Under the pieces are notes generated by a model. It searched no databases. It was not told the origin of the DNA and saw only the letters and a program-made list of their open reading frames with translations. Positions 10,510 to 20,968 of a stretch of DNA of 64,000 bases are shown one piece after another (within the stretch, counting starts at the first letter, position 1; every line of letters begins with the position of its first letter). Source of the stretch: Phaseolus vulgaris (taxonomy: Eukaryota > Streptophyta > Magnoliopsida > Fabales > Fabaceae). The position numbers were made by a program, and so were the translations under genes. The stretch is from NCBI RefSeq assembly GCF_000499845.2, contig NC_023756.2:47083429-47147428 (forward strand), written 5' to 3'.

Positions 10510-11187
10510 CAACAATCAAGTAGCGTAATGTAGGAGCAGGGTGTTGCTCAGGCCCCTCCACCGTTATATCCAAATGGCCATTGGTTGCTCCAATCTTTAC
10601 TATTACAGAAAGACTAACTTCTGTTCTATTTCTAGAAATATGATTAATACAGCTACTGTAAGCAAAGCTACTGTAAGCAAAATAGTGTGCGAGAGTCACT
10701 GCATGAGGTTCTTTTTCATTCATATTCTTCCTCTTTTTCAAAACAGTAAGACCTCTTATGTCTTCTGTTCCAAACAAATACAAATCTGCCTGCCATGCTC
10801 AAAAGCTGCTGGTGAACAACTTGCTTCGACGTGGTTCGACGAGCGGGTACGTACCAGAGCATCTGATCTAGGAACTGTTTCTACGTCCAACTCATAACCA
10901 TACCGTGAAAATTTTCCATTTTGTTCTGGTATTACACTTAAGAGTTGTATGAATAAACCCGTGGCACCTTTATCTTTACCACTTCTCGTCAAACTGAGTA
11001 TAGAAGTTGAAGGACCTAAAGTATATGACATGGTCCACTTCTCACTCCAACTTCCACCGCGTGTTATCTTAAACTCTCTTTCTGACAAGTGAATGAAACC
11101 ATCTCTTCCCAACTGATGATGAAAAGGTTCATCCTCCCCCACCCCAACATCATTGAGAAGACCAACTGTGCGAATACTGTTTCCCAT
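10304..11187 (-). pseudogene. Family member D, frameshifted
   Basis: Starts MGNSIRTVGLLNDVGVG and is very close to member F. The first frame (10756-11187) is interrupted at about 10786-10787, where 28 bp present in F are missing; the rest continues in another frame from 10783 down with LFGTEDIRGL, HAVTLAHYF, VEGPEQHP and KIWKRTLCPHC. The deletion lies between two copies of AATCTG, one of which is retained. A 133-bp tandem duplication then scrambles the C-terminus, so the Asn/Gly tail is lost. Its promoter still has an intact TATATAAATA at about 11259-11268. Confidence 0.85.
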
Positions 11188-11570
11188 CTAAAGGCAAGAA
11201 ATTAAGAATGGAATTAAAGGAGTATATCTGTGGGATGATGAAGTTGGAGAGATGATGGTATATAAATATGTAGGGTTAGTGTATGGGATAGAGTATGAGG
11301 AAGTGAGTTCCCAGTTAATGAATGTGGGTAGTGAGGTAGGTTTTCTCTGCTATGCTTGGTTGGGATGTTAATGGGGATATTTATTAACTCTTTAGTGTGT
11401 AGAGTATAGAATCTTTCCACCTTATATGCAAACCAAGCTTTGTTCTAACGCTCAATAATTCAATTTCACAGCATCTAATTCCCTATCATGTGTTTCTATC
11501 GCACTTCCATCTTTATCTTCTTCACTCATTATGCTCAATTTTACTTTGTTCGATTCTTTAACTTTATTAT
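11188..11570 (-). promoter_or_regulatory. Shared promoter region of the MGNSIR genes (D copy)
   Basis: About 380 bp from the ATG outward are strongly conserved upstream of D, F, G, I and J and recognisable in E, H and K. Landmarks on the plus strand are CTAAAGGCAAGAAATTAAG, the TATA segment, GCTATGCTTGGTTGGGATG, CTTTAGTGTGTAGAGTATAG, and GCATCTAATTCCCTATC. Conservation over this length indicates recent duplication and cannot by itself define binding sites. Confidence 0.6.
11259..11268 (-). promoter_or_regulatory. TATA box of member D
   Basis: The minus strand reads TATTTATATA, 72-81 bp upstream of the ATG at 11187. The same sequence and spacing are kept in F (22353-22362). Confidence 0.6.
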
Positions 11571-11594
11571 TTTAACATATGGGTAGATAATTTT

Positions 11595-11760
11595 GATTCT
11601 GGCTTTTATCTTGTACAATGTTCCAGGTACTATGTAAACGCCGCTTGGGAAGCGTTTGGGTTGTTTTTCAGCAAATAGCAATGAAATTAAATGGGACGTC
11701 CAATCCTTATACAGTAAAATGATGATGTTCACATAGTACCTTTCCAACTACATATGAGCC
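11595..11760 (-). mobile_element. Probable 5'-truncated LINE tail
   Basis: TTTTTCAGCAAATAGCAATG, then a TCCAATCCTTATACAGTA stretch, read as the minus-strand LINE 3' terminus. A short inverted repeat, AGGTACTATGT and ACATAGTACCT, flanks it. Boundaries uncertain. Confidence 0.4.
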
Positions 11761-11904
11761 AACAAGACCTCCTACTAATCATTGGCGAGATTTGGAATAG
11801 TTACAATTTTTAAGGGCGGAACGAATATCATTCTGAGATATTTTCTTTAACTCGATTAAAGGTTTTGTATTAGAAGGGTATATGGATGGTAGTTGTGAGG
11901 GTTA

Positions 11905-12893
11905 TCAGGGAACAAAGGAACTCAGTCATCTTTAAGCAAGGGAAATCGGATGCAGAAGATATTTTTCTTTTAACACAACTGACAGCTTCGTTTTGGTTGA
12001 AACACAGGGTACAGTCATTCATATACTCGTTCTCAGATTGGCATCTGAATCCGGATTAATATATTAAAAGCTATAAATAACTTAGTATGGTTGTAACATG
12101 CTGGAATTGGGCTCATGGGGGGCTGCCGGTATTGAATCCCTGTCCAGGTTCTTGGTTTAAATAGTCGTCCACACTCTCAAGATGCAGGACTTTCTGGTGC
12201 ACTATTCAGGGGATTTGCTTTGGACGTCTTCCTGTACAATTCTTTGCATTTAGAAGTGCATGTAATCTGTGTTTTCTGATGCTTTTAAGCAGGTTTTCAC
12301 GCCAAGTCTGTTCTGTTTTTGGAGCTTTCTTCAATGGATGCTGGTTCGTCTTTTTCCTGGTCTTTGGTGCTTTTTTCTCATAGCTGTAGCAGGCTTACAT
12401 CATTCTCAGGATGCCATCTACTGTTCCTTGTGACTTTGTAATTTGCTTGTGCTGCTGGTTTTTCTTTCTGTTATAGGCTGTTTTGCATATTAATATCTCT
12501 TTTCAGCAGTACCCTGTAGCAGTTTTTGTATCCCTTCCTCTATGGGGGGTATAGGGTGTTGTCATATTGGATCTAGGCATGCCTTGGTTGTTAAAATTGA
12601 AGTTTTAAGACTCCAACAGCCTGTCTTTTGTGTTCTGATGCAGGAGGAATGTGTTTTCTGTTTTATTGGAAAACTTGGAAGACTCATTATGATGCAAAGG
12701 TTTTTGCAGCTTTGGAGGGAATGGCAAGAATTGGTCAATCTGTGTTTTGCTGTTGTTGGTGTTTTAGTTTAAAGAAGTTGTTGTTTTGAGAATATGTTCT
12801 TCTTGGCTTACCACCTAAAATAGATTGTTTTGTAAACGGATTGACATATTTCTCAAGTATTTTTTTTTAATTAATTAATTTTTTGTTGATAAA
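11905..12893 (+). mobile_element. 5'-truncated LINE: end of ORF2 plus 3' region
   Basis: About 11905-12065 encodes degraded C-terminal ORF2 sequence (FKQGKSDAEDIFLLTQL, SFSDWHLNPD) that aligns with the end of ORF2 of the 25-31 kb LINE and of the older LINE. A TG- and CTG-rich 3' untranslated region follows, ending TTTTTTGTTGATAAAAAA near 12893. There is no intact protein; the 76-codon frame inside is chance. Confidence 0.7.
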
Positions 12894-13227
12894 AAAAGAG
12901 TTTTTTTATTAGATTACTTCTTATTTTTTTATCTTGTTTTTTTTATTGGTATCTTGATCCGTTAACGTGTTTGATGTCGATTTAAAGTTTATGTTAGTTT
13001 TTTTTTTTTTTTTTTTTGTGTTTGAAGGTTTGGTGGTATTATGTTTAAGTGTTTTTGTTGATTTTGTGTTGGATGGTTCTTGCAAGGTTATTAGATCTTT
13101 CTTTAAAGTAGTGAATTGGTATATATCTATACCGATTGAATCATTTCTTAAATGATTATTTATTTATTTTTTCCAATAAAAATAAATATTGGAACACTTT
13201 GTAATATTGTTTGAGTTTCTTGGGCTA
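12894..13227. other. T-rich DNA, no gene seen
   Basis: T-rich sequence, including a T run of about 18 at 12999-13016. Possibly more LINE tail. The 62-codon frame at 12967-13155 is composition-driven. Confidence 0.35.
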
Positions 13228-13893
13228 CACAGGAGTGTGACGAAGTAAAAGTAACTATTGTGAATGTTTATAGCTCAGGTTCTTTAAAGGAAAAAAAACG
13301 AGTTGGGATGAGATTAATGCTCATAGAGCGTGTCAGTTAAACAGGATCTGGTGTGTAGTAGGGGACTTCAACTCAATCAGAACAAAGGAGGAGAGGAAAA
13401 GTTTGACTATGGGCTTGAATTATAATAGAGAAATGCGGGATTTTAATGAGTTTATTGGAAAGGCTGAATTAATGGACATTCCGATGGTTGGTCAAAAATT
13501 CACTTGGTATAAACCGAATGGTACTGCTAAAAATAGAATTGATAGAGTCCTTGTCTCTAAGGAATGGATGGAGGAGTGGCCGAACAGTAAGCAGTTCGTA
13601 CTTAGTAGATCAGTTTCAGATCACTGTGCTTTGGTAATTAAAGATTCCTGTCCAGATTGGGGTCCGAAACCTTTTCGCAGTCTGGATGTCTGGCAAAAAG
13701 ACAACAAGTTCAGGGAGTTTGTTCGAAGTAAATGGCTTAGTTATGAAGTTTCCAGTAGGGATTTGTTTGTGTTCAAAGAAAAATTGAAGAAGCTAAAATC
13801 CGATTTAAAAGTATGGAACAGAGACGTGTTCAGAGATGTTAATCTGAAAGGGGAGATTTTAAAAAAGAAAATTGAGGATTTTGATGCTCGAGC
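13228..13893 (+). pseudogene. LINE ORF2 fragment, endonuclease end
   Basis: Encodes VTIVNVYSSGSL, then, after a frame break near 13300, VVGDFNSIR, DIPMVGQKFTWYKPNG, RIDRVLVS, SDHCALV and GPKPFRSLDVW. It aligns with about residues 105-320 of ORF2 of the LINE at 27.6 kb. These are the central and C-terminal parts of an apurinic-type endonuclease, including the GDFN and SDH motifs. Both ends are cut off, and after about 13893 the frame reads unrelated sequence. The apparent 220-codon ORF at 13403-14065 is this fragment plus chance extension. Confidence 0.8.
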
Positions 13894-14263
13894 TAAATCC
13901 AAACAAACCAACCTATTTTGCACTAAAAAACAAATGACGACAAGATTCATCTTCCACCCCACACAAACTACACAAAAGACTTTCGATCAAAATCCATCTC
14001 CTTTTCAAATTGGCTTTAGTAGCAATCTTATTTACCAACACCCTGTAAGCTTAATAAAAAGTTAATTTGGTATTTTAGAGTGTTTAACCGTTAGATTTAT
14101 CACAAATCTCTCATTTTGTATGAATCAATTTCTTTAAGTTTGTAGTACAAGTAAGAATTTACATTCCCAAAATATATGCAAATCTCTTAGAAAATATACT
14201 TTGACTTTCCTTTTTACTACTTATTATTTGGTACAATTACCAAATAGTTATAGCATCATTATA

Positions 14264-14345
14264 GTTTTTTTTTCTATCCGAAAAAATCAATTGGGACACT
14301 TTAAGAATGTTCCAAAGCTCAACTTTAAAGATACAAACCAAAATC
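14264..14345 (-). mobile_element. 5'-truncated LINE tail
   Basis: TTTTTTTTTCTATCCGAAAA followed by GGGACACTTTAAGAATGTTC, the minus-strand LINE 3' end. Short, no coding part. It may be host sequence of the next insertion. Confidence 0.5.
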
Positions 14346-14366
14346 AACAAAATAACATCATTAGAG

Positions 14367-14663
14367 TTTTTTTTTAATCAGTAAAATATTAATTAAATTA
14401 AAGAAAATCATTTTATTGGTGTCTCAATCCGTATACAAAACCTAAATCTGTACCAGATAAATGCTTCAGATAACTCCTACATTCCTAACAGCAAAGCCCA
14501 AACCAGCCTAGCCTAGCTTTGAGCAATATCAGACCAATAGCTGATCCAAATTTCCCTTACAGAAGGCAAAAACAAAAAACCAGCAACCAAACTTGTAATT
14601 GCTCCAAACTTGCAAATGATCCTGCATAAAACCAGCAATCTCCCAGACTCCAACAGAAAAAAC
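14367..14663 (-). mobile_element. 297-bp retroposon with 13-bp target duplication
   Basis: Flanked by AACATCATTAGAG at 14354-14366 and 14664-14676. Begins with a T run and TTTAATCAGTAAAA, i.e. an A-tailed element on the minus strand. It contains GTGTCTCAATCCGTATAC, as in other LINE tails. Confidence 0.75.
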
Positions 14664-14685
14664 AACATCATTAGAGTGATCACCA

Positions 14686-15159
14686 GGAAGTCAGTAGTGA
14701 TGCGGTGTTTGGAGAGAATAAGGTGATTAGGATGGTTGAGGAAGGGAGTGAAGAATGGTGGCAGGCATGGAAATGATACTTATTGGACATAAACTATTCT
14801 TGCTTTTGTATGCCTTAAGAGAAGCTTCTACAAATCTGATGAGGTGCACAATCATGTAGCAATGAAGAGGAAGGGATGCCAAATTACTCTCAATTGCTAA
14901 ATTTTCTGAGAAAGGATAGCGTGCTTGGTGATTGGAGGTGGAACAAAGTCTGAGAAAGCTACAGCATTTGACAAATGATAGTATGCAGCTTGGTGCCATA
15001 AGTTTTGCTACTGAGTGATGCAGTACAGTACAACAAACTTTGGTGCTCAAGGTTCTTTGTAGTTGATCTTTCTATTGAGGAAACCAAAGCTCGATTCGAG
15101 TAATTAGGCTTTGGTTTTGCTTTTGGTAAAAGGGTTTAAGTGTACCAATAAAAAATAAT
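14686..15159 (+). mobile_element. 474-bp insertion flanked by 16-bp direct repeats
   Basis: ATTAGAGTGATCACCA occurs at 14670-14685 and again at 15160-15175, and the inserted sequence ends in an A-rich tail (CCAATAAAAAATA). This is the layout of a retroposed sequence. The body is not recognised; the 107-codon minus frame inside has no known domain. The left direct repeat overlaps the target duplication of the neighbouring element. Confidence 0.6.
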
Positions 15160-15175
15160 ATTAGAGTGATCACCA

Positions 15176-15485
15176 ACAATAATGAAAATAAATGTCGTAG
15201 TAAAAAATCAAGCATAATAAATATAAATATCTATAAAAAAAATATTAAATATTTAAAATTTTCAATCATGATAACTATTTAATAAATTAAAATTCGAGAA
15301 AATCAAGATTTTAAGTAAAATCTTATATTAAAATTTATTCATTTATATGACTAAGGATCTTCCACACAGTTATCTTAGATACATGATACTTGTTATATGA
15401 GAGAGCCACAGAGATAACATATTCTCTTCTCACATAAAAATTATAAACTCTCTTTAATGATAAAAAAAGATCCATACTTCAAATA
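15176..15485. other. AT-rich 3' flank of member E
   Basis: No gene or clear repeat recognised. Confidence 0.4.
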
Positions 15486-16376
15486 TCAACTCGAAGTTTT
15501 CCAGAATTGGAATCTAAAAAGGTAAAAATATAAATTTTCTATGTAATTAGCATTACAGTTGCCATGGAAAAATCCAGAATTTCTTAAATTTCTCTGGCAG
15601 CCACCGTGACGACGTGCACTGTCGCTGTCATCACTGTGAGTGCTACGTTGATTCTGGGCATTTGCGCAGTGTGGGCATAGAGTAGGCTTCCAAATCTTGG
15701 TTTTCATGGTTTCCTGAAACAAGTAACGTAATCCAAGAGCAGGGTGTTGCTCAGGCCCCTCCACCGTTACATCCAAATTTCCTTTGGTTGCTCGAATCTT
15801 TACTACTACAGAAAGACCAAAATCTGTTTCAGTTCTAGAACCATCAATAATAGCAAAATAGTGCGCCAGAGTCACTGCATAAGGTCCTTCTTCCTTATTC
15901 CTTTTCTTCATTTCCAGAACTACAAGACTCCTTGTGTCTTCAGTCCTAAACAAACAAAAACATGTCTCCGTGACGCTGCCTCCAGCACGAGTCTGCGTGC
16001 TTCGCTCAATCGTTTTTGATGTACCCCTTCCGCTGGCTTCGGCTACCCAGCGGGGATTTACCAGAACATCTGATTCAGTAACTGTTTCCACCTCCAAGTC
16101 ATAACCATAATACGAGTCTGATGTTGCACTGAAGAATGGTATGTGTAAACGCGTGGCACCTTCATCTTTACCACTTCTCGTCAAACTGAGTATAGAAGTT
16201 GAAAGACCTACATTATATGACATGGTCCACTTCTCACTCCAAATTCCACTGCGTGTTACGCTAAACTCTTTTTCTGACAAGTTAATGAAACCTCTTCCCA
16301 ACTGATAATGGAAAGGTTCCTTCTGGCCAGCCTCAACAGTTCTGAGAAGACCAACTGTGCGAATACTGTTTCCCAT
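15486..16376 (-). CDS. Family member E, complete 296-aa protein of unknown function
   Basis: An open single-exon frame starting MGNSIRTVGLLRTVEAG. Blocks: IWSEKWTMSY (45-54), LTRSGKDEGAT (65-75), AGGSVTET (131-138), LVVLEMKKR (151-159), AVTLAHYF (167-174), FGLSVVVKIRAT (187-198), VEGPEQHP (205-212), KIWKPTLCPHC (227-237). The acidic stretch is shortened to HSDDSDS and the Asn/Gly tail is altered (GFFHGNCNANYIEN), so the C-terminus has drifted. There is no signal peptide or transmembrane segment. Its promoter lost the TATA seen in D and F, but another TATATAT lies at about the right distance. The C-terminal half is closest to H. Function unknown. Confidence 0.85.
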   Translation of the reverse strand: MGNSIRTVGLLRTVEAGQKEPFHYQLGRGFINLSEKEFSVTRSGIWSEKWTMSYNVGLSTSILSLTRSGKDEGATRLHIPFFSATSDSYYGYDLEVETVTESDVLVNPRWVAEASGRGTSKTIERSTQTRAGGSVTETCFCLFRTEDTRSLVVLEMKKRNKEEGPYAVTLAHYFAIIDGSRTETDFGLSVVVKIRATKGNLDVTVEGPEQHPALGLRYLFQETMKTKIWKPTLCPHCANAQNQRSTHSDDSDSARRHGGCQRNLRNSGFFHGNCNANYIENLYFYLFRFQFWKTSS

Positions 16377-16467
16377 CTAAAGGCAACAAATTAAGAACAC
16401 AAGAGAGTGTGTGTGGGATGATGAGTTTGGAGAGATGATGATGTAGGGTTAGGTAGGTTTTGTGTGC

Positions 16468-16474
16468 TATATAT
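16468..16474 (-). promoter_or_regulatory. Replacement TATA candidate of member E
   Basis: GCTATATATGC, 92-98 bp upstream of the ATG. D and F have GCTATGC here, so four bases were gained. The standard TATA segment is missing from E: GATGATGATGTAGGG lacks the ten bases GTATATAAAT present in D. Confidence 0.5.
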
Positions 16475-16689
16475 GCTTGGTTAAGGTGTTAATGGGGGAT
16501 ACTTATTAACTCTTTAGTGTTGTTGAGTAGCAGTATATAGAATCACGTTATCTGCAAAAGGTTGCGTTATTCTTCCGCATGCTAATTCAATTTCACAGCA
16601 TCTAATTCTGTGTTTCTATCGCACTACGACCTGCAACTTCTTCCCTCATTATGTTGCTCTCTTTCAATTTCTTCCATTCTTTAACTCCA

Positions 16690-17290
16690 TCTTTTCATTA
16701 ATTTTGATTTATTTTCTATTATTTTAGTGTGTAGAATTCAGAAAATATGAATTGAGAGTCAAAGGTAAAAGATAAGACGAATCTGTTTTAATAATCTGAC
16801 TTTTTGTGGCTTGTTGATTCTGAAGGGAGAACCAAGACTAAGTTGGATATCTCAATCACGAAAGAGACACTAGAAGTTGGAATTGGACACCAATTGAAAC
16901 TAATAATGTGTTGTGGGTAAACAGGAAGTCAAAGTTCTTTTTAATTAAAAAATTTAAATTAATTGATTTTGGTACATTTTAATTATAAGATAGTTCAACC
17001 ATATTTATTAAAGTTAACTTTTTTTTTCTTGAATTATAATAGCGTGTTATTGATTTTGTTTTTATCAATAAAGAATTAATAAATTAAAATATGACACTTC
17101 AGGTTCTTCCATTGAACTTATTATGTTTCGTTGGTTTCCATGAGATGAAGGTGGAAGACGAAGCATTTGGTGGTGCAGTTGATTGCTGGGTGCGCATGGA
17201 AAGAATATAAATAGATAGATCATAGATTCTTCCCACAGTTACATGAAGGGAAGCGTTAATCTTCAGCACAATAATTTAGATTTGAAATTT
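16690..17290. repeat. Duplicated upstream flank of member E (matches 6.07-6.53 kb)
   Basis: The counterpart of the C flank, ending with upstream module copy 3 (about 17139-17280). It carries short extra stretches, among them a likely LINE tail scar around 17045-17100 (TTTTTATCAATAAAGAAT). Confidence 0.7.
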
Positions 17291-17623
17291 CATATTTTAT
17301 TTTTTTTTACATTTTTTTTTCTTTGTACTATATCTTTTGGTTTAGGGTTTATTGTTTAGGCTTTGTGTTTAAGGTTTCTAAGGCTTTATTCAATTTCTAA
17401 GGATAAAAGTGCTTTGGTGTCACATTCTAGGGTTTGGATTAATGACAAGTGGTCGTGGAAGTTGGATTGGAGGCGTGCCCTATTCGAGTGGAAAGAGGGT
17501 GAACTTACTTGCCTCTTGTTTTTGCTGGAGGAAAAATCTATTTCATTAGGTTTTGTGATCAGTGGGTTTGGAAGGTTGATAAATGTCTAATTTTAGTAAT
17601 ATTTTATATTAAAATATACACAC
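17291..17623. other. No gene recognised
   Basis: T-rich DNA. The frame at 17363-17590 contains DKWSWKLDWRRALFEWKEGE, which resembles the W-rich spacer before the LINE ORF2 C-terminal domain, so a small decayed ORF2 piece is possible. Confidence 0.4.
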
Positions 17624-18050
17624 TTATGAGGATTTATGAGTTTATAGATTTTTACATTTTGTATGAGTTTTATTTGAACAAGAGTCTTTTATTCCAAATT
17701 TAGTGTTAATTGCAGATTTTTCAGGGAGGAAGATTGAAGATTTGGAGTAAAAGAGAATAATTTATATTGCGTCTTTTTAATGTTTTATCAGTTAGTCCAT
17801 TAGTGCGACACATGAAGCGACCTAACCCTAGAAAAACAGATTATGAGGATTTATGAATTTATACATTTTGTATGAGTTTTATTTGAATAAGAGTCTTTTA
17901 TTCCCAAATTTGGTGTTAATTGCAGATTTTTCAAGGAGGAGGATTGAAGATTTGGAGTAAAAGAGAATAATTTATATTGCGTCTTTTTAATGTTTTATCA
18001 GTTAGTCCATTAGTGCGACACATGAAGCGACCTAACCCTAGAAAAACAGA
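17624..18050. repeat. 217-bp tandem duplication
   Basis: Copies at 17624-17840 and 17841-18050 are nearly identical apart from a small deletion in the second. Each contains TTTTATCAGTTAGTCCATTA and CCTAACCCTAGAAAAACAGA. A single CCCTA per copy is not telomeric DNA. Confidence 0.85.
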
Positions 18051-18750
18051 TTGAGAGGAAAACACCATTGAGTGAATTGTAACCCAATTGGGAGAATGAA
18101 ATGAGCTAGAAGTATGCATGGCTAATTCTACCATTTGAAATTGAAAGTAATTTGCTCTAACTCTTATGTATTGAAGTGATAACATATATATTAATATTCA
18201 ATTATTGATTGATTATTGGTATTGTTGTTTTACTTTTAATTTTCCGTGACAAATTGAGAATCTTAAATCTGACTCAGAGGTAATTTTAGGGTTCAGACCT
18301 AAACATCAATACTTAACATGACTTGAAATGTTAATTGTCATTAACGTCATTGTAATTTGATTTCTAAGTTGTTTTTATAAATATGTGAGAGATCGATATT
18401 TAGAGAACATTCTTAAGAATTCGAGTTCGAGAGATCAATATAAATGAATTTTCTACGGGGGCATAAATTTCAATCAAAGAACTTAATATTGACATGCTAA
18501 TCAAAATACATGAGAGTGAGAGAGATGAAACCTAATCCCAATTTTTCAACTTGAAGCAACTAATTCTTTATTTTGTTTTCTTATTGATCATTACCAACAC
18601 ACTCAATTCAACCCTCTTTTTATTGTTCTGTTCTATATTTAACGATTATTATACTTGATAATTCACTGTTCCTTGTGGGATCGATATCTGTCCTTAGGAA
18701 CAATTATTACTTTTGACAAGTGCGGTACACTTATCATAGAAAGTCATTAA
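18051..18750. mobile_element. Probable decayed 5' LTR of a Tat/Athila-type element
   Basis: There is no gene. The end (GTGGGATCGATATCTGTCC, then ACAAGTGCGGTACACTTATC) resembles the region before the primer site in plant Tat/Athila-type elements, from general knowledge. The left limit is unknown, and it does not match the LTR at 19221-20512 well, so two elements may be combined. Confidence 0.4.
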
Positions 18751-18751
18751 G

Positions 18752-18776
18752 TTTTTGACGCCTTACCGGAGAACAA
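18752..18776 (+). other. Degenerate primer binding site, tRNA-Asp type
   Basis: TTTTTGACGCCTTACCGGAG is close to the tRNA-Asp-type primer site of plant Tat/Athila gypsy elements (core TGGCGCCGTTGCCGGGGA), with several mismatches. Confidence 0.5.
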
Positions 18777-19204
18777 GTAGTTTGATTCGTTGGGTATAGT
18801 TTCCTAAATATTGTGAATATTTTAATTGTTTTAATTTGTTTTTTAATTTTGTGTTTATATTTGTTAATGTTTTTATTTGTTTTAAACATATTTTGTTTTT
18901 AATTAGCTTGGAAATCAGTGAAATGAGAGGGGAAACACTTACTAGTGAGGAATTAAGAGAGAAATTCCTTAGTTTGATTCTCAGTAAAGAATAAAAATTG
19001 TTTACCTTGGAAATTGAATATATTCTTATACTGTCTTGGTTTGAATTGATAGGAAACACCATAAATTTTTGTTGATTTATCCTGTGCTCTTTTCATGAAG
19101 TTGTCCTGATATCGAACTGCAAATTTGATTTCTAAGGATTTTAGGGAGGAATGAACTCTTATTTTTTAGGATTCAATTACTTTGCTTGAGGGGAAGCAAG
19201 ATTC

Positions 19205-19852
19205 TAGGTTGGGGGAAAATTGATAAGTGCCAATGTGTAGTATTTATAATTGAGAAAATTGAACACTTTGGAACTTATTTGTTGCTTAATTCAGAAAATT
19301 ACCCTAATATGAGAATTATTGAATCCAATTATGTATTTTGAACCATGAAACAAATGAAGAAATTTAATCTCAATTTTTGTGTAAATTTCAAATGAATATG
19401 AAGCATTAAAAGAAAGAAAGCAAAGACTTAATTGGATCACAAGAACGAGTAAAGAAGGAAAATTTAAAGGAAGCATGTTGCTCAAGCTAGAAGATTTAGC
19501 TTAGTCCAGATTAAATTAATGGTGCAATTCTAATCAAGCTCAGGCTAGAATTGCTCGCCCAAGCTAAAACAACATTGAATGATCTAGCTTAAGCTAGACT
19601 GGTTCGCTTAAGCTAAATTTCATTAAATAAATTCTAGAACAGAATAAAAAGAGGGGCGAAGAATAGAGGATTTTGGAGAGAAGTTAGTGAGAGAAGAAGA
19701 AGAAAACTCTCTTCTTAGGAGAAGAATTTGCTCAGATAAGCTTTTCTTATGCAATCCAGATCAAGAATGAAGATGGAAGAAGCTATCATGAATAGTTAAG
19801 TGCTTTCAAACTTGGGATTAAATGTAATCTACTATGATCAAATGTATTCTTG

Positions 19853-19896
<44 letters not shown>

Positions 19897-20512
19897 CTTT
19901 TCTATTTGTTCTTAGTATTTTCGTTTCATGCTTATTGCTTGATTCTATCCAATCAATAGAGTCTTGATTTTGACCCTTAAATTTAAGTGGAAAGTATTTT
20001 TAGGGATATGAAATAGACGAAGATACTTGATAACTTGTAATGCTAGGAATAAATTTCAGGTTATTAATTGCATCATAATCCTGTTCATAAAGTTGGATGA
20101 TTTGTTACATATATGAGGAATTAGAGTTTGAGAAATCATCTTATGAATTTCATTATTGAAAAATAAAGTTGAATGACTTTAAATTAAGCATCAAGAATAA
20201 CTAGTTTTGAGTATTATATATTGTATTATTCCAAAATATAGATGACAGAGATAGACACAATTCAATCCCAAATATTTTTATCAATATTTGATAAGTTTGT
20301 TTCGTTTCTTTTTGAATCACATCTTAAACATTGAGTTATTATTGGTAAAAGTGTTAACTTGGTCATGAAAAAGTGTTCAAAGTTGTTTTCTATACTTAAT
20401 GAGTTTTATTTCATAACATCTTGATTAGAATGTTCTATGTGGATTCGACATTCGTACTTTAAATAGTACTATATTACGGTTGATTCATTATACTTGTTGA
20501 GAAAAATCAACA
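19205..20512 (+). mobile_element. Polypurine tract and 3' LTR of a gypsy-type remnant
   Basis: GGTTGGGGGAAAAT at 19207-19220 is a typical polypurine tract, followed at once by a TG start (TGATAAGTGCC). A CA end fits at 20511-20512 (AAAAATCAACA), giving an LTR of about 1.29 kb. Only about 450 bp separate it from the primer site, so gag-pol is gone. No retroviral domain is visible. The LTR contains a long AT dinucleotide run. Confidence 0.5.
19858..19890. repeat. AT dinucleotide microsatellite
   Basis: About 16 AT units inside the LTR-like sequence. Confidence 0.9.
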
Positions 20513-20968
20513 CTCATCTTTAAAACACTCTCCACATGTCCTTCTTTCCTATTCCATAGGAAAATTTGTAAAGAAAAAAATTAACACTTGACCCAAAACT
20601 TCTCTTCTTCACATAGTGCCACTCTCTCTCTATCTCCCTCTCCATGGTTACAGTTTTCAACTATTCTACATATGTATAAATAGTTGTTCTTAGAAGGGCA
20701 GATGTGAAGGGATGGGGTAAAAACAGATGGTGGGTTTCTGATATAGAATTCGTGAAAAAAAAGACATCTAATTATTAAGATATGTTTCTACATAAAATCT
20801 AAATATTGTTCAGATTACTTTTGGTGTCATGATCCTCATGCATACCTCATTACCTCCCGCACTAATCACATAAAAGGAGGACTATGGATGATATTTTGAC
20901 ACCATCATAAACTTTACATCAGAACCAACCATGGGAAATGAATTATCAGAACCATTGATCAAATAAAC
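20513..20968. other. No feature recognised
   Basis: AT-rich, with no frame of note. Confidence 0.35.

Noticed and set aside
10304..11187. Intron as explanation for the frame change in D
   Set aside because: The missing 28 bp are a deletion relative to F; there is no extra sequence to splice out.
13403..14065. 220-codon ORF as a host gene
   Set aside because: Residues 1 to about 165 are LINE endonuclease; the rest is read-through into unrelated DNA.
17820..18045. Telomere-like CCTAACCCTA
   Set aside because: One short occurrence per 217-bp unit, not a tandem telomeric array.
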